Below are positions 29,989 to 38,700 of a stretch of DNA of 64,000 nt, in pieces. Origin of the DNA: Alkalimonas collagenimarina (GTDB lineage Bacteria > Pseudomonadota > Gammaproteobacteria > Enterobacterales > Alteromonadaceae). Numbering within the stretch: the stretch's first letter is position 1; each line of letters begins with the position of its first letter. Position numbers and translations under genes: made by a program. The DNA is taken from NCBI RefSeq assembly GCF_030717845.1, contig NZ_JAUZVZ010000006.1, positions 62,001 through 126,000 of the forward strand. Reading direction: 5' to 3'. The notes under the pieces are model-generated. The model was given only the letters and a program-made list of their open reading frames with translations, was not told the DNA's origin and made no database searches.

Positions 29989-30552
29989 TTATTCCCCAAA
30001 TTCAGATGCATTGTCGTGCTCATCTGGCTGCCATTGGGCAGTCACATCATAGAGCGTGTACGACAACGTAATAGTACTGTACTGAGCAGGCAGCGCTGGG
30101 TCGACATAGAACTGCAATGGCATCAACATGTCCTTCCCGCCCGCTAAATACTGCTGAGTAAAGCAAAAACATTCAATTTTATGGAAAAATAGTGCCGCCC
30201 GGCCAGGTGAAACCGATGGCACGGCTTGACCCACAATAGAGCGAATCGTCGGATTTTCAGCAAGGTAATTCATGACATGAATTTCACCCGGGTGTACCGT
30301 CATTCGGCGCACCTCAGGTTTGAATATCCATGGCATTTGCTGATTTGGCCGGGCAATAAACTCAATCGTTATTTCCCGGCTGGTATCGACAATCGCTTCC
30401 TCAGCCGACACAGGTTCAGCAGCCGTCTTGCCATTGATCCCAGTGATGTCACAAAACACATCGTACAAAGGCACTAAGGCATAACCGAATGCAAACATGG
30501 CCACAACGAGAAGGCTTAATTTGCCAATCAATGTACTTTGTTTTGCATTCAT
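29989..30552 (-). CDS. ctaG: Cytochrome oxidase assembly protein CtaG (COX11)
   Basis: 187 aa. One N-terminal membrane helix (about 10-30, LLVVAMFAFGYALVPLYDVFC) precedes a periplasmic immunoglobulin-like domain. The copper motif CFCFTQQ is in IECFCFTQQYL. The family delivers copper to the CuB centre of subunit I. It lies between coxA and coxC, the standard position. Confidence 0.96.
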   Translation of the reverse strand: MNAKQSTLIGKLSLLVVAMFAFGYALVPLYDVFCDITGINGKTAAEPVSAEEAIVDTSREITIEFIARPNQQMPWIFKPEVRRMTVHPGEIHVMNYLAENPTIRSIVGQAVPSVSPGRAALFFHKIECFCFTQQYLAGGKDMLMPLQFYVDPALPAQYSTITLSYTLYDVTAQWQPDEHDNASEFGE

Positions 30553-30564
30553 GCTGCTGACTCC

Positions 30565-32151
30565 TTATTTTATTTGTGGCGGTGTACCAAAGGTGTGGTA
30601 AGGCGCTGGTGATGGCACTTCCCATTCCAAACCTTCGGCTCCCTCCCACACTTGAGCTGTCGCTTTTTCACCACCCCGGGCACACTTAATGATCACCCAG
30701 ACAAAGATCAACTGTGACAAACCAAACAGGAAGCCGCCCACGCTGATAAAGGCATTAAAGTCGGCAAATTGCAGTGCATAATCAGGGATCCGTCGCGGCA
30801 TACCCGCCAGACCAACGAAATGCATCGGGAAGAACAATAAGTTAACCGAAATCAGCGAGCACCAAAAATGCAGCTGTCCCAATTTCTCATCGTACATATG
30901 TCCGGTCCATTTTGGCAGCCAGTAATACGCTGCAGCCACAATCGAGAACACCGCACCAGACACCAAGACATAATGGAAGTGAGCCACTACAAAGTAGGTA
31001 TCATGGTACTGGAAGTCTGCTGGAGTAATCGCCAACATTACGCCAGAGAGTCCTCCTATGGTAAAGAGCACGATAAAGGCCAGTGCAAACATCATTGGCA
31101 CTTCAAAAGTCATCGCCCCACGCCACATGGTAGCCACCCAGTTAAATACTTTTACCCCGGTTGGAACTGCAATCAGCATGGTGGTGTACATAAAGAACAA
31201 CGTAGCAAACACCGGCATGCCGGTAGTAAACATATGGTGCGCCCATACCAGGAAGGACAAAATTGCAATACTAGCGGTTGCGTACACCATGGAGGCGTAG
31301 CCAAACAGTTTCTTGCGTGCAAAGGTTGGTACAATGGCCGAGACAATACCAAAAGCAGGTAAAATCATGATGTACACTTCAGGGTGACCAAAGAACCAGA
31401 AAATATGCTGGAATAACACAGGGTCACCACCACCAGCGGCATCAAAGAAACTGGTAGCGAAGTATTTATCCGTCAACACCATGGTCACCACACCGGCCAA
31501 AACAGGCATTACCATGATCAACAAGAAGGCAGTAATCAACCAGGTCCAGACAAACAATGGCATTTTCATCCAGGTCATACCAGGTGCCCGCATATTGACG
31601 ATGGTTACGATGACGTTAATCGCACCCATGATCGATGAAATACCCATGATGTGAACAGAGAACACAAACAATGCAGTGGTGTCGTTGCTGTAAGTTGTCG
31701 ATAACGGCGCGTAAAAAGTCCAACCAAAATCAGGACCACCGCCCGGCATAAACAAAGTAATCAACAGGATTAAGAAAGCAAAGGGTAAAATCCAGAAACT
31801 CCAGTTGTTCATTCGTGGCAACGCCATATCAGGCGCCCCAATCATCATCGGGATCATCCAGTTGGCAAGCCCGGTGAAGGCGGGCATTACCGCGCCGAAT
31901 ACCATGATCAAGCCGTGTACCGTGGTCATCTGATTGAAGAACTGGGGATCGACAAATTGCAACCCGGGTTGGAATAATTCCAAGCGGATCACCATTGCCA
32001 TCGCACCACCGATGAAAAACATCACCAGTGCGAAAATTAAATACATACTACCAATGTCTTTGTGGTTGGTAGTAAACAGCCAACGTTTTATCCCCGTCGG
32101 CTTATGATCATGATGCTCATCATGATGATCTGCAGTGGTTACTGTACTCAT
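30565..32151 (-). CDS. coxA: Cytochrome c oxidase subunit I (aa3 type)
   Basis: 528 aa with twelve membrane segments. The heme and CuB region includes WFFGHPEVYIMILPAFG (His-Glu motif of the K channel and the His-Tyr cross-link) and HDTYFVVAHFHYVLVSG. HGLIMVFGAVMPAFTGLANW carries an early heme a ligand. NHKDIGSMY opens the core. The N-terminus has a His-rich stretch (DHHDEHHDH), common in these subunits. It reduces oxygen to water while pumping protons. The start shares one base with the coxB stop. Confidence 0.98.
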   Translation of the reverse strand: MSTVTTADHHDEHHDHKPTGIKRWLFTTNHKDIGSMYLIFALVMFFIGGAMAMVIRLELFQPGLQFVDPQFFNQMTTVHGLIMVFGAVMPAFTGLANWMIPMMIGAPDMALPRMNNWSFWILPFAFLILLITLFMPGGGPDFGWTFYAPLSTTYSNDTTALFVFSVHIMGISSIMGAINVIVTIVNMRAPGMTWMKMPLFVWTWLITAFLLIMVMPVLAGVVTMVLTDKYFATSFFDAAGGGDPVLFQHIFWFFGHPEVYIMILPAFGIVSAIVPTFARKKLFGYASMVYATASIAILSFLVWAHHMFTTGMPVFATLFFMYTTMLIAVPTGVKVFNWVATMWRGAMTFEVPMMFALAFIVLFTIGGLSGVMLAITPADFQYHDTYFVVAHFHYVLVSGAVFSIVAAAYYWLPKWTGHMYDEKLGQLHFWCSLISVNLLFFPMHFVGLAGMPRRIPDYALQFADFNAFISVGGFLFGLSQLIFVWVIIKCARGGEKATAQVWEGAEGLEWEVPSPAPYHTFGTPPQIK

Positions 32152-33296
32152 TAGTTACTCCCCTTCCCCTGCATGTATTCGTAGACTTCAGCTGCTTGCA
32201 CTACATCTCCGGTATCATTCCCCCAGGCATTACGGCCATAGGTAATCACCGAAGTCAGCTCTCGCAGACTCAACTGACGGGCAAAAGATGCCATTGAGGT
32301 GCCCGGACGCCCGTCCACCATCACCTTAATGTGTTCAGCACGGTCTTCCATAGTAACCTGATTGCCTTTCAGTGCCGGGAACATCGGAGGCAAACCTTCA
32401 CCATTCGGTTGATGGCAGGCAGCACAATGCGCCATATAAACGCGTTCACCCAACTCCATTTGCTCATCCAGGTTCATCTGTAAAGCTAATAGGCGCTGCT
32501 CTTCTTCACGAATTTCAGCAATGCGAGCTTCTTCTGCTTTGGCCCATATTTCAAAATCAGCAGGTTCTTTTGCAATCACCACTATTGGCATAAAGCCATG
32601 ATCCATACCACACAACTCTGTGCATTGACCCCGATAAATACCGGGTTCATTGACTTGAGTCCAGGCTTCGTTAATAAAACCCGGGTTGGTATCTTTTTTG
32701 ATGGCAAAATCAGGCACCCACCAGGAGTGGATGACATCATCTGATGTCATCAAAAAGCGAACTTTTTTATCGGTTGGAATCACCAGCGGTCGATCAACTT
32801 CCAGCAAATAATTTTCACCTTTTGGCAGGCGGCCTTCAATCTGACCACGCGGTGTCGCCAGAATGGAGAAGTAATTGATATCGTAATCAAGGTACTCATA
32901 ATGCCAGCGCCACTGCGAACCCGTAATAAGCACGGTAACATCCGAATCACTGGTGTCCTCCATGGCAATAAGTACTCTGGTCGCCGGAATCGCCATCACG
33001 ATCAGGATCAACACCGGGATCGCCGTCCAGATAATTTCTACCTTAGTACTTTCGTGAAAGGTGGCCGGTTCGACCCCACGGGATTTGCGATGCAATAGAA
33101 TGGACACAAACATTGCGCCAAATACTACCAAGCCTATTGCACAGCAGATCCAGAAAATCGTCATGTGCAGATTGTAAACCTGCAGACTGATATCCGTTAC
33201 ACCGGGGGTCATGTTCAGGTTAGAACCTGAAGCACAAGCCGGGCCTGCCAACAACAAGGCGGGTAGCGACCAACGCCAACCTCTCGTTTTCGCCAC
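32151..33296 (-). CDS. coxB: Cytochrome c oxidase subunit II with fused cytochrome c domain
   Basis: 381 aa from a GTG at 33296, chosen because AGAGGAGAAG lies 6 nt before it and the resulting N-terminus is a signal peptide (WRWSLPALLLAGPACA/SG). Two membrane helices follow. The CuA site is C225, C229, H233 and M236 (CTELCGMDHGFM). After a Glu-rich helical linker, a cytochrome c domain carries heme motif CAACH (291-295) and a probable Met ligand at 335 (GTSMASF). This fused layout is the caa3-like form. Confidence 0.96.
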   Translation of the reverse strand: MAKTRGWRWSLPALLLAGPACASGSNLNMTPGVTDISLQVYNLHMTIFWICCAIGLVVFGAMFVSILLHRKSRGVEPATFHESTKVEIIWTAIPVLILIVMAIPATRVLIAMEDTSDSDVTVLITGSQWRWHYEYLDYDINYFSILATPRGQIEGRLPKGENYLLEVDRPLVIPTDKKVRFLMTSDDVIHSWWVPDFAIKKDTNPGFINEAWTQVNEPGIYRGQCTELCGMDHGFMPIVVIAKEPADFEIWAKAEEARIAEIREEEQRLLALQMNLDEQMELGERVYMAHCAACHQPNGEGLPPMFPALKGNQVTMEDRAEHIKVMVDGRPGTSMASFARQLSLRELTSVITYGRNAWGNDTGDVVQAAEVYEYMQGKGSN

Positions 33297-33653
33297 GTTA
33301 CTTCTCCTCTGACATTTTGCAAAAGCAAGCTGCAGAAACGGAGCCCATAGTACATCGTGATCCATGGCTGACATTTCGCAATTGCTGATTTGAAATCGTT
33401 ATAGTTATTTTCGCATTGCTAGCGCACAATGATTTGATTGTTATCGCACAAAGCGGAACTGGTGCTGCCCTTTTTTAGGTACTTATTTTATAACCAGCCT
33501 TAGTGTAAGAATTATCCAAATCGCGCTCAGTGTAAACCCCTAAATAGCAAAAGCGCTGGCAAAACCAAGTGGTCATACCAGCGCTTTCTGTTTTTTGTCT
33601 CAGATAGTTAGGGGGCTACTGTCTGATCCGGGACCTCGTCACCGTATTAATCA
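33297..33653. other. Non-coding region between lexA and coxB
   Basis: 357 nt with no credible gene. It should hold the cox operon promoter. An FNR-like site TTGAT-TGTT-ATCGC is at 33434-33447 (eight of ten conserved bases), and a small palindrome GATTTGAAATC at 33387-33397. A strong hairpin at 33551-33586 ends lexA transcription. A second imperfect hairpin, CAGATAGT/ACTGTCTG, is near 33601-33627. Confidence 0.6.
33551..33586 (-). terminator. Terminator downstream of lexA
   Basis: A 9-bp stem AAGCGCTGG/CCAGCGCTT with an 18-nt loop. T-rich sequence follows on the minus strand (TTGCTATTT) and also on the plus strand (TCTGTTTTTTG), so it could work in both directions. On position it serves lexA. 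Confidence 0.65.
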
Positions 33654-34277
33654 TCACATCCAGCTTCCATTGCGTATTACCCCCACAGCCAAACCTTCAA
33701 TGTGAAAGTCTTGTTCTGTCAAATCTACTTCAATCACATCAAAGTCTGCATTTTCGGGATGCAACAGCACTTTGTTACCTTGACGCTCAAATCGTTTCAC
33801 CGTCACATCATCGCCGACACGCGCTACGATGACCTGGCGCTGCTCAGCTCGCTCAGTTTTGTGGACGGCCAGCAAATCTCCATCCAAAATACCGATATCT
33901 TGCATACTCATACCCTGTACCCGCAATAAAAAATCCGCATGAGGTTTGAACAAGTGTGCATCCAATTGATAGTGCTGCTGCACATTTTCGGCCGCCAAAA
34001 TGGGTTGACCTGCGGCGACTTTACCGATCAGCGGCAGACCCAATTGCTCAGGTTGCTCGGTTTCGTCTTCAATAATACGTAAACCGCGCGAAGTACCCGG
34101 TAGCATTTCAATCACCCCTTTGCGGGCCAGTGCTTTTAAATGCTCCTCTGCCGCATTGGCAGATTTAAACCCAAGTTGGCGTGCAATTTCTGCGCGAGTT
34201 GGCGGCATACCTGTTTCCGCCTGATAATCGCGTACTAATTGTAAAATTTCAGCCTGTCGTGCAGTAAGTGGTCTCAT
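33654..34277 (-). CDS. lexA: SOS response repressor LexA
   Basis: 207 aa. The N-terminal winged helix contains [21 protein letters not shown]. The self-cleavage site is A89-G90 (KVAAGQP). The Ser-Lys dyad is S124 (GMSMQD) and K161 (VTVKRFE). Length and motifs match E. coli LexA. It represses DNA-damage genes until RecA-stimulated self-cleavage. Two SOS boxes upstream show that it represses itself. Confidence 0.98.
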   Translation of the reverse strand: MRPLTARQAEILQLVRDYQAETGMPPTRAEIARQLGFKSANAAEEHLKALARKGVIEMLPGTSRGLRIIEDETEQPEQLGLPLIGKVAAGQPILAAENVQQHYQLDAHLFKPHADFLLRVQGMSMQDIGILDGDLLAVHKTERAEQRQVIVARVGDDVTVKRFERQGNKVLLHPENADFDVIEVDLTEQDFHIEGLAVGVIRNGSWM

Positions 34278-34281
34278 AGTG

Positions 34282-34297
34282 CTGGTTACCTATACAG
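34282..34297 (-). promoter_or_regulatory. LexA box, proximal (degenerate)
   Basis: CTGGTTACCTATACAG fits the CTG-N10-CAG LexA operator, with one half weaker than consensus. It lies 5 bp before the lexA start codon and 22 bp, centre to centre, from the second box. E. coli lexA has a similar tandem arrangement. Confidence 0.7.
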
Positions 34298-34303
34298 TGA
34301 TTA

Positions 34304-34319
34304 CTGTTAGTATATACAG
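34304..34319 (-). promoter_or_regulatory. LexA box, distal (near consensus)
   Basis: CTGTTAGTATATACAG is a near-perfect CTGT-N8-ACAG SOS operator, flanked by TA and TC. It lies 27 bp upstream of the lexA start and about 95 bp upstream of plsB, which is divergent. Confidence 0.88.
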
Positions 34320-34413
34320 TCTTTTAGCAAATGCAAACCTTCCGCAGAACGGAGTCATTCATGCTTTTACTTTGCCATGCTAAAATAGCATTTTGTCTTG
34401 ATGAGATGCTTGT

Positions 34414-36894
34414 ATGTTGCTGCGATTAAAGTGGTTCGCATCCTTATTAAAATGGCCATTGCGTCCTTTGGTGCGTTTCAAAGTATTGCCCGATGATCCG
34501 ATAACGGAATTGCAACTTGACCGCAGCCAGCCCATTTTTTATATCTGCCATACCGAATCTGCCAGTGATCTGGCGACTTTACGTCGTGTTTGCCAGCAGC
34601 TGGAGTTACCAGACCCACTGCAGCCGGTCACGTGCGCAGGGCAAAAACTGGATCGCATACTTTTTCTGGAACGCCCACATCAGCTGATAGGTGGTCGCTC
34701 AAAAACGACCGCATTGCAGCAAGGCCAACAGTTGCTGCAACTGCATAGTCAGCAACCAGAACTCAACGCCCAGCTGATCCCAGCTGCTATTTTATGGGGC
34801 CGGGCCCCAGGCAAAGAAAATAGTATCAAATGGTTGATAGGAGAAGCTCACTCACCCAACTGGCTGGCTAAATTGCTGATCATACTGATTTCAGGCCGCC
34901 ACACCATGATCCGGTTGAGCAAGCCGGTTGCTCTGCAACAAATGGCCACACAGTTTGGCCATGGTCCACTCATTGCCCGCAAGCTACTTCGCATGTCGCG
35001 CATCCATTTTTATCGTCAGCGATTGGCGGCGACAGGCCCCAGATTGATGAATCGAAATCAACTGCATCACGCTTTACTCGCACGATCGGCGCTAAAAAAA
35101 GCCATTGCTGATGAAGCGAAAACGCACTCCATCACCAAAGCTGCAGCCCGGCAGCGCGTACGGAAACTGGTGTTAGAGATCGCGGCGGATTACCGTGAGT
35201 CTACATTACGGGTAGGTGACAGAGTGCTCAGCTGGCTTTGGAATAAGCTGTACCACGGTCTTAGTATTAACCACAGTAAACAATTGCAAGAGCTGGCACA
35301 AAAAGGCCATGAGATCGTTTATGTACCCTGTCATCGCAGTCATATGGATTATCTGCTGCTGAGCTATGTGATCTATCATCAGGGATTGGTGCCCCCCCAT
35401 ATAGCAGCCGGCATTAACCTGAATTTTTGGCCAGCAGGCCCAATCTTCCGCCGTGGTGGCGCCTTTTTTATTCGCCGTAGCTTTAGTGGCAATAAGCTTT
35501 ACTCCACTGTATTTCGTGAATACCTGAGCCTGCTTTTTAGCAAAGGCTATGCCGTGAAATATTACCCGGAAGGGGGGCGTAGCCGCACTGGTCGTTTGCT
35601 GACGCCGAAAACTGGCATGCTGGCCATGACGGTACAGGCGCTGCTGCGAGGCATTGATAGGCCCATCACCTTGGTGCCGGTCTACCTTGGTTATGAACAT
35701 GTGATGGAAGTGGATACCTACTTAAAGGAATTAAAAGGATCAGCCAAGCAGAAGGAATCTGCTTTTGGTGTATTTAAAGCCATGCGCAAGCTCCGTAATT
35801 ATGGCTTTGGTTACATTAATTTTGGTGAACCGATTGCTTTGAACAGCTTTATGACCGAGCGGGTACCTGATTGGAAACGTCTGCGCGATGAAAGCGAAGC
35901 CCATAAACCAGCATGGCTTGGCACCGTAGTTGACGAGCTGGCCACGACCATCATGGTGCATATTAATCAGGCTGCAGCGCTCAACAGCATTAACTTAATT
36001 GCACTGGTGTTGCTCGCGACACGCCACAAAGCTCTGGCACGGCCTGAACTGGAACAACAAATCCAACTTTATCTGGATTTACAGCAACAACTTCCCTATC
36101 ACAGCCGAGTGACCAGCCCAGAGCAAACACCGTCGCAGTTGGTCGAACATGCGTTAAAATTGGAGAAGATCACGCAAAGCCATGATCACTTTGGCGACAT
36201 CATCGAGTTGGATCTGCAGCAAAGCATTTTGCTTAGTTACTACCGAAATAACGTCATCCATTTGTTTATGATGCCAGCTATTTTGGCCTCGGCTTTATTA
36301 AGGCAGCGCCACCTTACCAAAGTTCAGTTAATAGCAACAGTTCAGCAGCTGTTTCCGCTATTGGCGGCCGAATTGTATTTGCAACCGACCAGCCTTCCAG
36401 AGCAGATGATAGATCAATTGCTTGATTTTATGGCAAAGCATCAATTGGTGGAGCTCTCGGATGAAGGAGTACAAACGGTTAGCCAGCAACAGTCGGGTTA
36501 TCGTATGTTAGGTTTATTAGCAGGGATAAGCACCGATACGTTGCAACGCTACGCCATCGTATTGAATTTACTGCAATCATCCTGCACGCAGTCATTCCAG
36601 CAAATCAGCCGAGCCACCCTGGAGCAACAAAGCCAAGCCTTGGCTGCACGTTTGTTAACGCTGCATGGCATTACCGCCCCGGAGTATCTGGATAAACAAC
36701 TGTTTGCCACCCTGATCAGAGCACTGCGCCAACAGAATTACTTACAAGCAAGTGAGGACGGGCAGCTGGCTCCATCAGCGCAGATCAAAGTGCTGACCAC
36801 CACAGTAAACTCGCTGCTGCACGCTGATGTCTTGCAAAGCATTCAAGCCTTGGTCAGAACCCATATATCTCATGATACGGAGTCAAAGAAATAA
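34414..36894 (+). CDS. plsB: Glycerol-3-phosphate acyltransferase PlsB
   Basis: 826 aa, close to the 807 of E. coli. The acyltransferase motif HRSHMD puts catalytic His at 307 and Asp at 312, one off the E. coli positions. Further motifs are FIRRSFSGNKLYS, YYPEGGRSRTGRLL (glycerol-phosphate binding) and ITLVPVYLGYEHV. It uses acyl-CoA or acyl-ACP to acylate sn-glycerol-3-phosphate, the first step of phospholipid synthesis, at the inner membrane. It is divergent from lexA, as in E. coli. Confidence 0.97.
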   Translation: MLLRLKWFASLLKWPLRPLVRFKVLPDDPITELQLDRSQPIFYICHTESASDLATLRRVCQQLELPDPLQPVTCAGQKLDRILFLERPHQLIGGRSKTTALQQGQQLLQLHSQQPELNAQLIPAAILWGRAPGKENSIKWLIGEAHSPNWLAKLLIILISGRHTMIRLSKPVALQQMATQFGHGPLIARKLLRMSRIHFYRQRLAATGPRLMNRNQLHHALLARSALKKAIADEAKTHSITKAAARQRVRKLVLEIAADYRESTLRVGDRVLSWLWNKLYHGLSINHSKQLQELAQKGHEIVYVPCHRSHMDYLLLSYVIYHQGLVPPHIAAGINLNFWPAGPIFRRGGAFFIRRSFSGNKLYSTVFREYLSLLFSKGYAVKYYPEGGRSRTGRLLTPKTGMLAMTVQALLRGIDRPITLVPVYLGYEHVMEVDTYLKELKGSAKQKESAFGVFKAMRKLRNYGFGYINFGEPIALNSFMTERVPDWKRLRDESEAHKPAWLGTVVDELATTIMVHINQAAALNSINLIALVLLATRHKALARPELEQQIQLYLDLQQQLPYHSRVTSPEQTPSQLVEHALKLEKITQSHDHFGDIIELDLQQSILLSYYRNNVIHLFMMPAILASALLRQRHLTKVQLIATVQQLFPLLAAELYLQPTSLPEQMIDQLLDFMAKHQLVELSDEGVQTVSQQQSGYRMLGLLAGISTDTLQRYAIVLNLLQSSCTQSFQQISRATLEQQSQALAARLLTLHGITAPEYLDKQLFATLIRALRQQNYLQASEDGQLAPSAQIKVLTTTVNSLLHADVLQSIQALVRTHISHDTESKK

Positions 36895-36912
36895 CCACCG
36901 CATCGAATGGCC

Positions 36913-37791
36913 TCAGGATGAGCTGCTGGTAACGGGGTACTGGCGGATCACACCCTCTTGCATGGTTGATGCAACCAGCTGGCCCTGACGGTTAAAGAAT
37001 TGACCACGTACCAAGCCGCGACCACCAGAAGCACTGGGGCTGTCAACGGCATACAGTAGCCAGTCATCAAAGCGGAAGTCTTGATGAAACCACATGGCAT
37101 GGTCGATGGTAGCGACCTGCATATTGGGCGCCATAAAAGAGCGGCCATGCGGCTGCAGGGCGGTGGGTAAGAAATTAAAATCCGAGGCATAAGCCAGCAG
37201 GTATTTATGTACCCGTAAATCATTCGGCATCTGACCATTGGCTTTAAACCAAACATAGCGCTTGGGCAGGCTCACTTCAGGTTGGAAAGGGTTTTGAAAA
37301 TCAACCGGTCGCATTTCGATTGGTTTTTCACAAATGAACTTACTGCGCAATGCTTCTGGAATAAGCTCAGCATGTTGTTGATAAAAATCCAAATCCGACA
37401 CCAGTTCATCCGGGCCGGGCACTTCCGGCATCACGTCCTGATGCTCAAAACCCGACTCTTCGCGCTGAAACGACGCCGTAAGGTAAAAAATTGCTTTACC
37501 AAATTGAATGGCGCTGACCCGCCGGGTGCTAAAGCTTTTGCCATCCCGAATCGCTTCGACTTCATACACAATGGGCTTACTGGCATCACCAGGTCGTAAA
37601 AAGTACGAATGGAAAGAGTGGATTTTACGATCTTCGGCTATGGTTTCCTTGGCAGCCGACAGCGCCTGCCCCATAACCTGACCACCAAAGACTGCTTTAA
37701 ACCCGAGGTCCTGACTTTGACCACGATACAGCCCAAGCTCGATGGTCTCTAGCTTTAACAATGATAATAAATTATCCAACACCTGACTCAT
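36913..37791 (-). CDS. tesB: Acyl-CoA thioesterase II TesB
   Basis: 292 aa with two hotdog domains. Typical parts are [43 protein letters not shown] and the C-terminal [26 protein letters not shown], which carries the conserved Gln. It hydrolyses a broad range of acyl-CoAs to free fatty acids and CoA. It converges on plsB, 18 nt apart. Confidence 0.95.
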   Translation of the reverse strand: MSQVLDNLLSLLKLETIELGLYRGQSQDLGFKAVFGGQVMGQALSAAKETIAEDRKIHSFHSYFLRPGDASKPIVYEVEAIRDGKSFSTRRVSAIQFGKAIFYLTASFQREESGFEHQDVMPEVPGPDELVSDLDFYQQHAELIPEALRSKFICEKPIEMRPVDFQNPFQPEVSLPKRYVWFKANGQMPNDLRVHKYLLAYASDFNFLPTALQPHGRSFMAPNMQVATIDHAMWFHQDFRFDDWLLYAVDSPSASGGRGLVRGQFFNRQGQLVASTMQEGVIRQYPVTSSSS

Positions 37792-37873
37792 GAGTACCTG
37801 CTCGCTTTTGCTTTATCCAGAAGGGGATGCAAGCTAGTATACCAACAAATACACCCTCATTCGCAACGAAGCT

Positions 37874-38344
37874 ATGGCTTATTGGTTATTTAAAACAGAA
37901 CCCGACGAACTCAGCATTGATGATCTGGCAGCAGAGCCAGAGCGTAACTTTCTTTGGGATGGAGTTCGAAATTATCAGGCACGTAATTTTTTACGCGATC
38001 AAGTTCAGCTTGATGACTTGGTATTTATTTACCACTCCAGTTGCAAGCCCCCGGGCATTGCCGGTATAGCCAGCATCAGCCGCACCGCCTACCCAGACCC
38101 AACACAGTTTGATAGCAGCAGCCTCTACTTTGATGCAAAAGCTACTGAGCAGCAGCCCCGCTGGGTAGCCGTAGATGTTCGTTACAAGCAAAAATTTGGT
38201 AAACTTTTACCACTCGACAAGTTGAAAAAATTCGGTACACTGGAACAGATGCCATTGGTAAAAAAAGGCAACCGACTATCGGTGATGCCTGTCTCCGACA
38301 CTGAATGGCAGAATATCCTCAGCCTGATTCACGATCAGGACTGA
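37874..38344 (+). CDS. EVE-domain protein
   Basis: 156 aa, almost entirely one EVE domain, part of the PUA/YTH-like superfamily. Family features are MAYWLFKTEPDELSIDDL at the start, WDGVRNYQARNFLRD, VFIYHSSCKPPGIAGIA, RWVAVDVRY and RLSVMPVSDTEWQNIL. EVE domains are believed to bind modified bases in DNA or RNA; the target here is unknown. It is on its own between tesB and a small gene. Confidence 0.92.
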   Translation: MAYWLFKTEPDELSIDDLAAEPERNFLWDGVRNYQARNFLRDQVQLDDLVFIYHSSCKPPGIAGIASISRTAYPDPTQFDSSSLYFDAKATEQQPRWVAVDVRYKQKFGKLLPLDKLKKFGTLEQMPLVKKGNRLSVMPVSDTEWQNILSLIHDQD

Positions 38345-38380
38345 AGCTTTTCGACGTAACTGGAAATAAGGTAAGTAGTT

Positions 38381-38620
38381 ATGCAAACCGCACTTATTGA
38401 AAGGCGCCAGTCGACTAGGGAAATGCAACAGTTCTGGGATGAACTCAATCTGGCACAAAAGTTTTCTGTGGCCGAGCTCCAGCGTTACGGCTACGAACTG
38501 GCTTTCGTTCGTCATGCCACTACCGGCAACCTGGCCGTATTACGAGCAGGCCAACGGTTCGCTGCGATCGATCAAGATGGTGAGATCGACACCGAGCCAA
38601 AAATCACCATTCGTCACTGA
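38381..38620 (+). CDS. Small conserved-looking protein of unknown function
   Basis: 79 aa, soluble, with no signal peptide. The N-terminal half is helical (STREMQQFWDELNLAQKF) and the C-terminal half contains GYELAFVRHATTGNLAVL and a short beta-rich tail. A GGTAAG ribosome-like site precedes the ATG, and a strong terminator follows 24 nt after the stop, supporting a real gene. It may be co-transcribed with the EVE gene 36 nt upstream. No family recognised. Confidence 0.75.
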   Translation: MQTALIERRQSTREMQQFWDELNLAQKFSVAELQRYGYELAFVRHATTGNLAVLRAGQRFAAIDQDGEIDTEPKITIRH

Positions 38621-38644
38621 ATCTTAATTCACTGACATAAAAAA

Positions 38645-38673
38645 ACAGCAGCTCATCGACTGCTGTTTTTTTT
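38645..38673. terminator. Bidirectional terminator between 38381 gene and DUF885 gene
   Basis: Stem ACAGCAG/CTGCTGT with an 8-nt loop, flanked by an A run on the left and TTTTTTTT on the right, so it works in both directions for the convergent pair. A second hairpin, CGGCCT/AGGCCG, follows at 38674-38690. Confidence 0.88.
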
Positions 38674-38700
38674 CGGCCTCCCTTAGGCCGCATAGATGAC

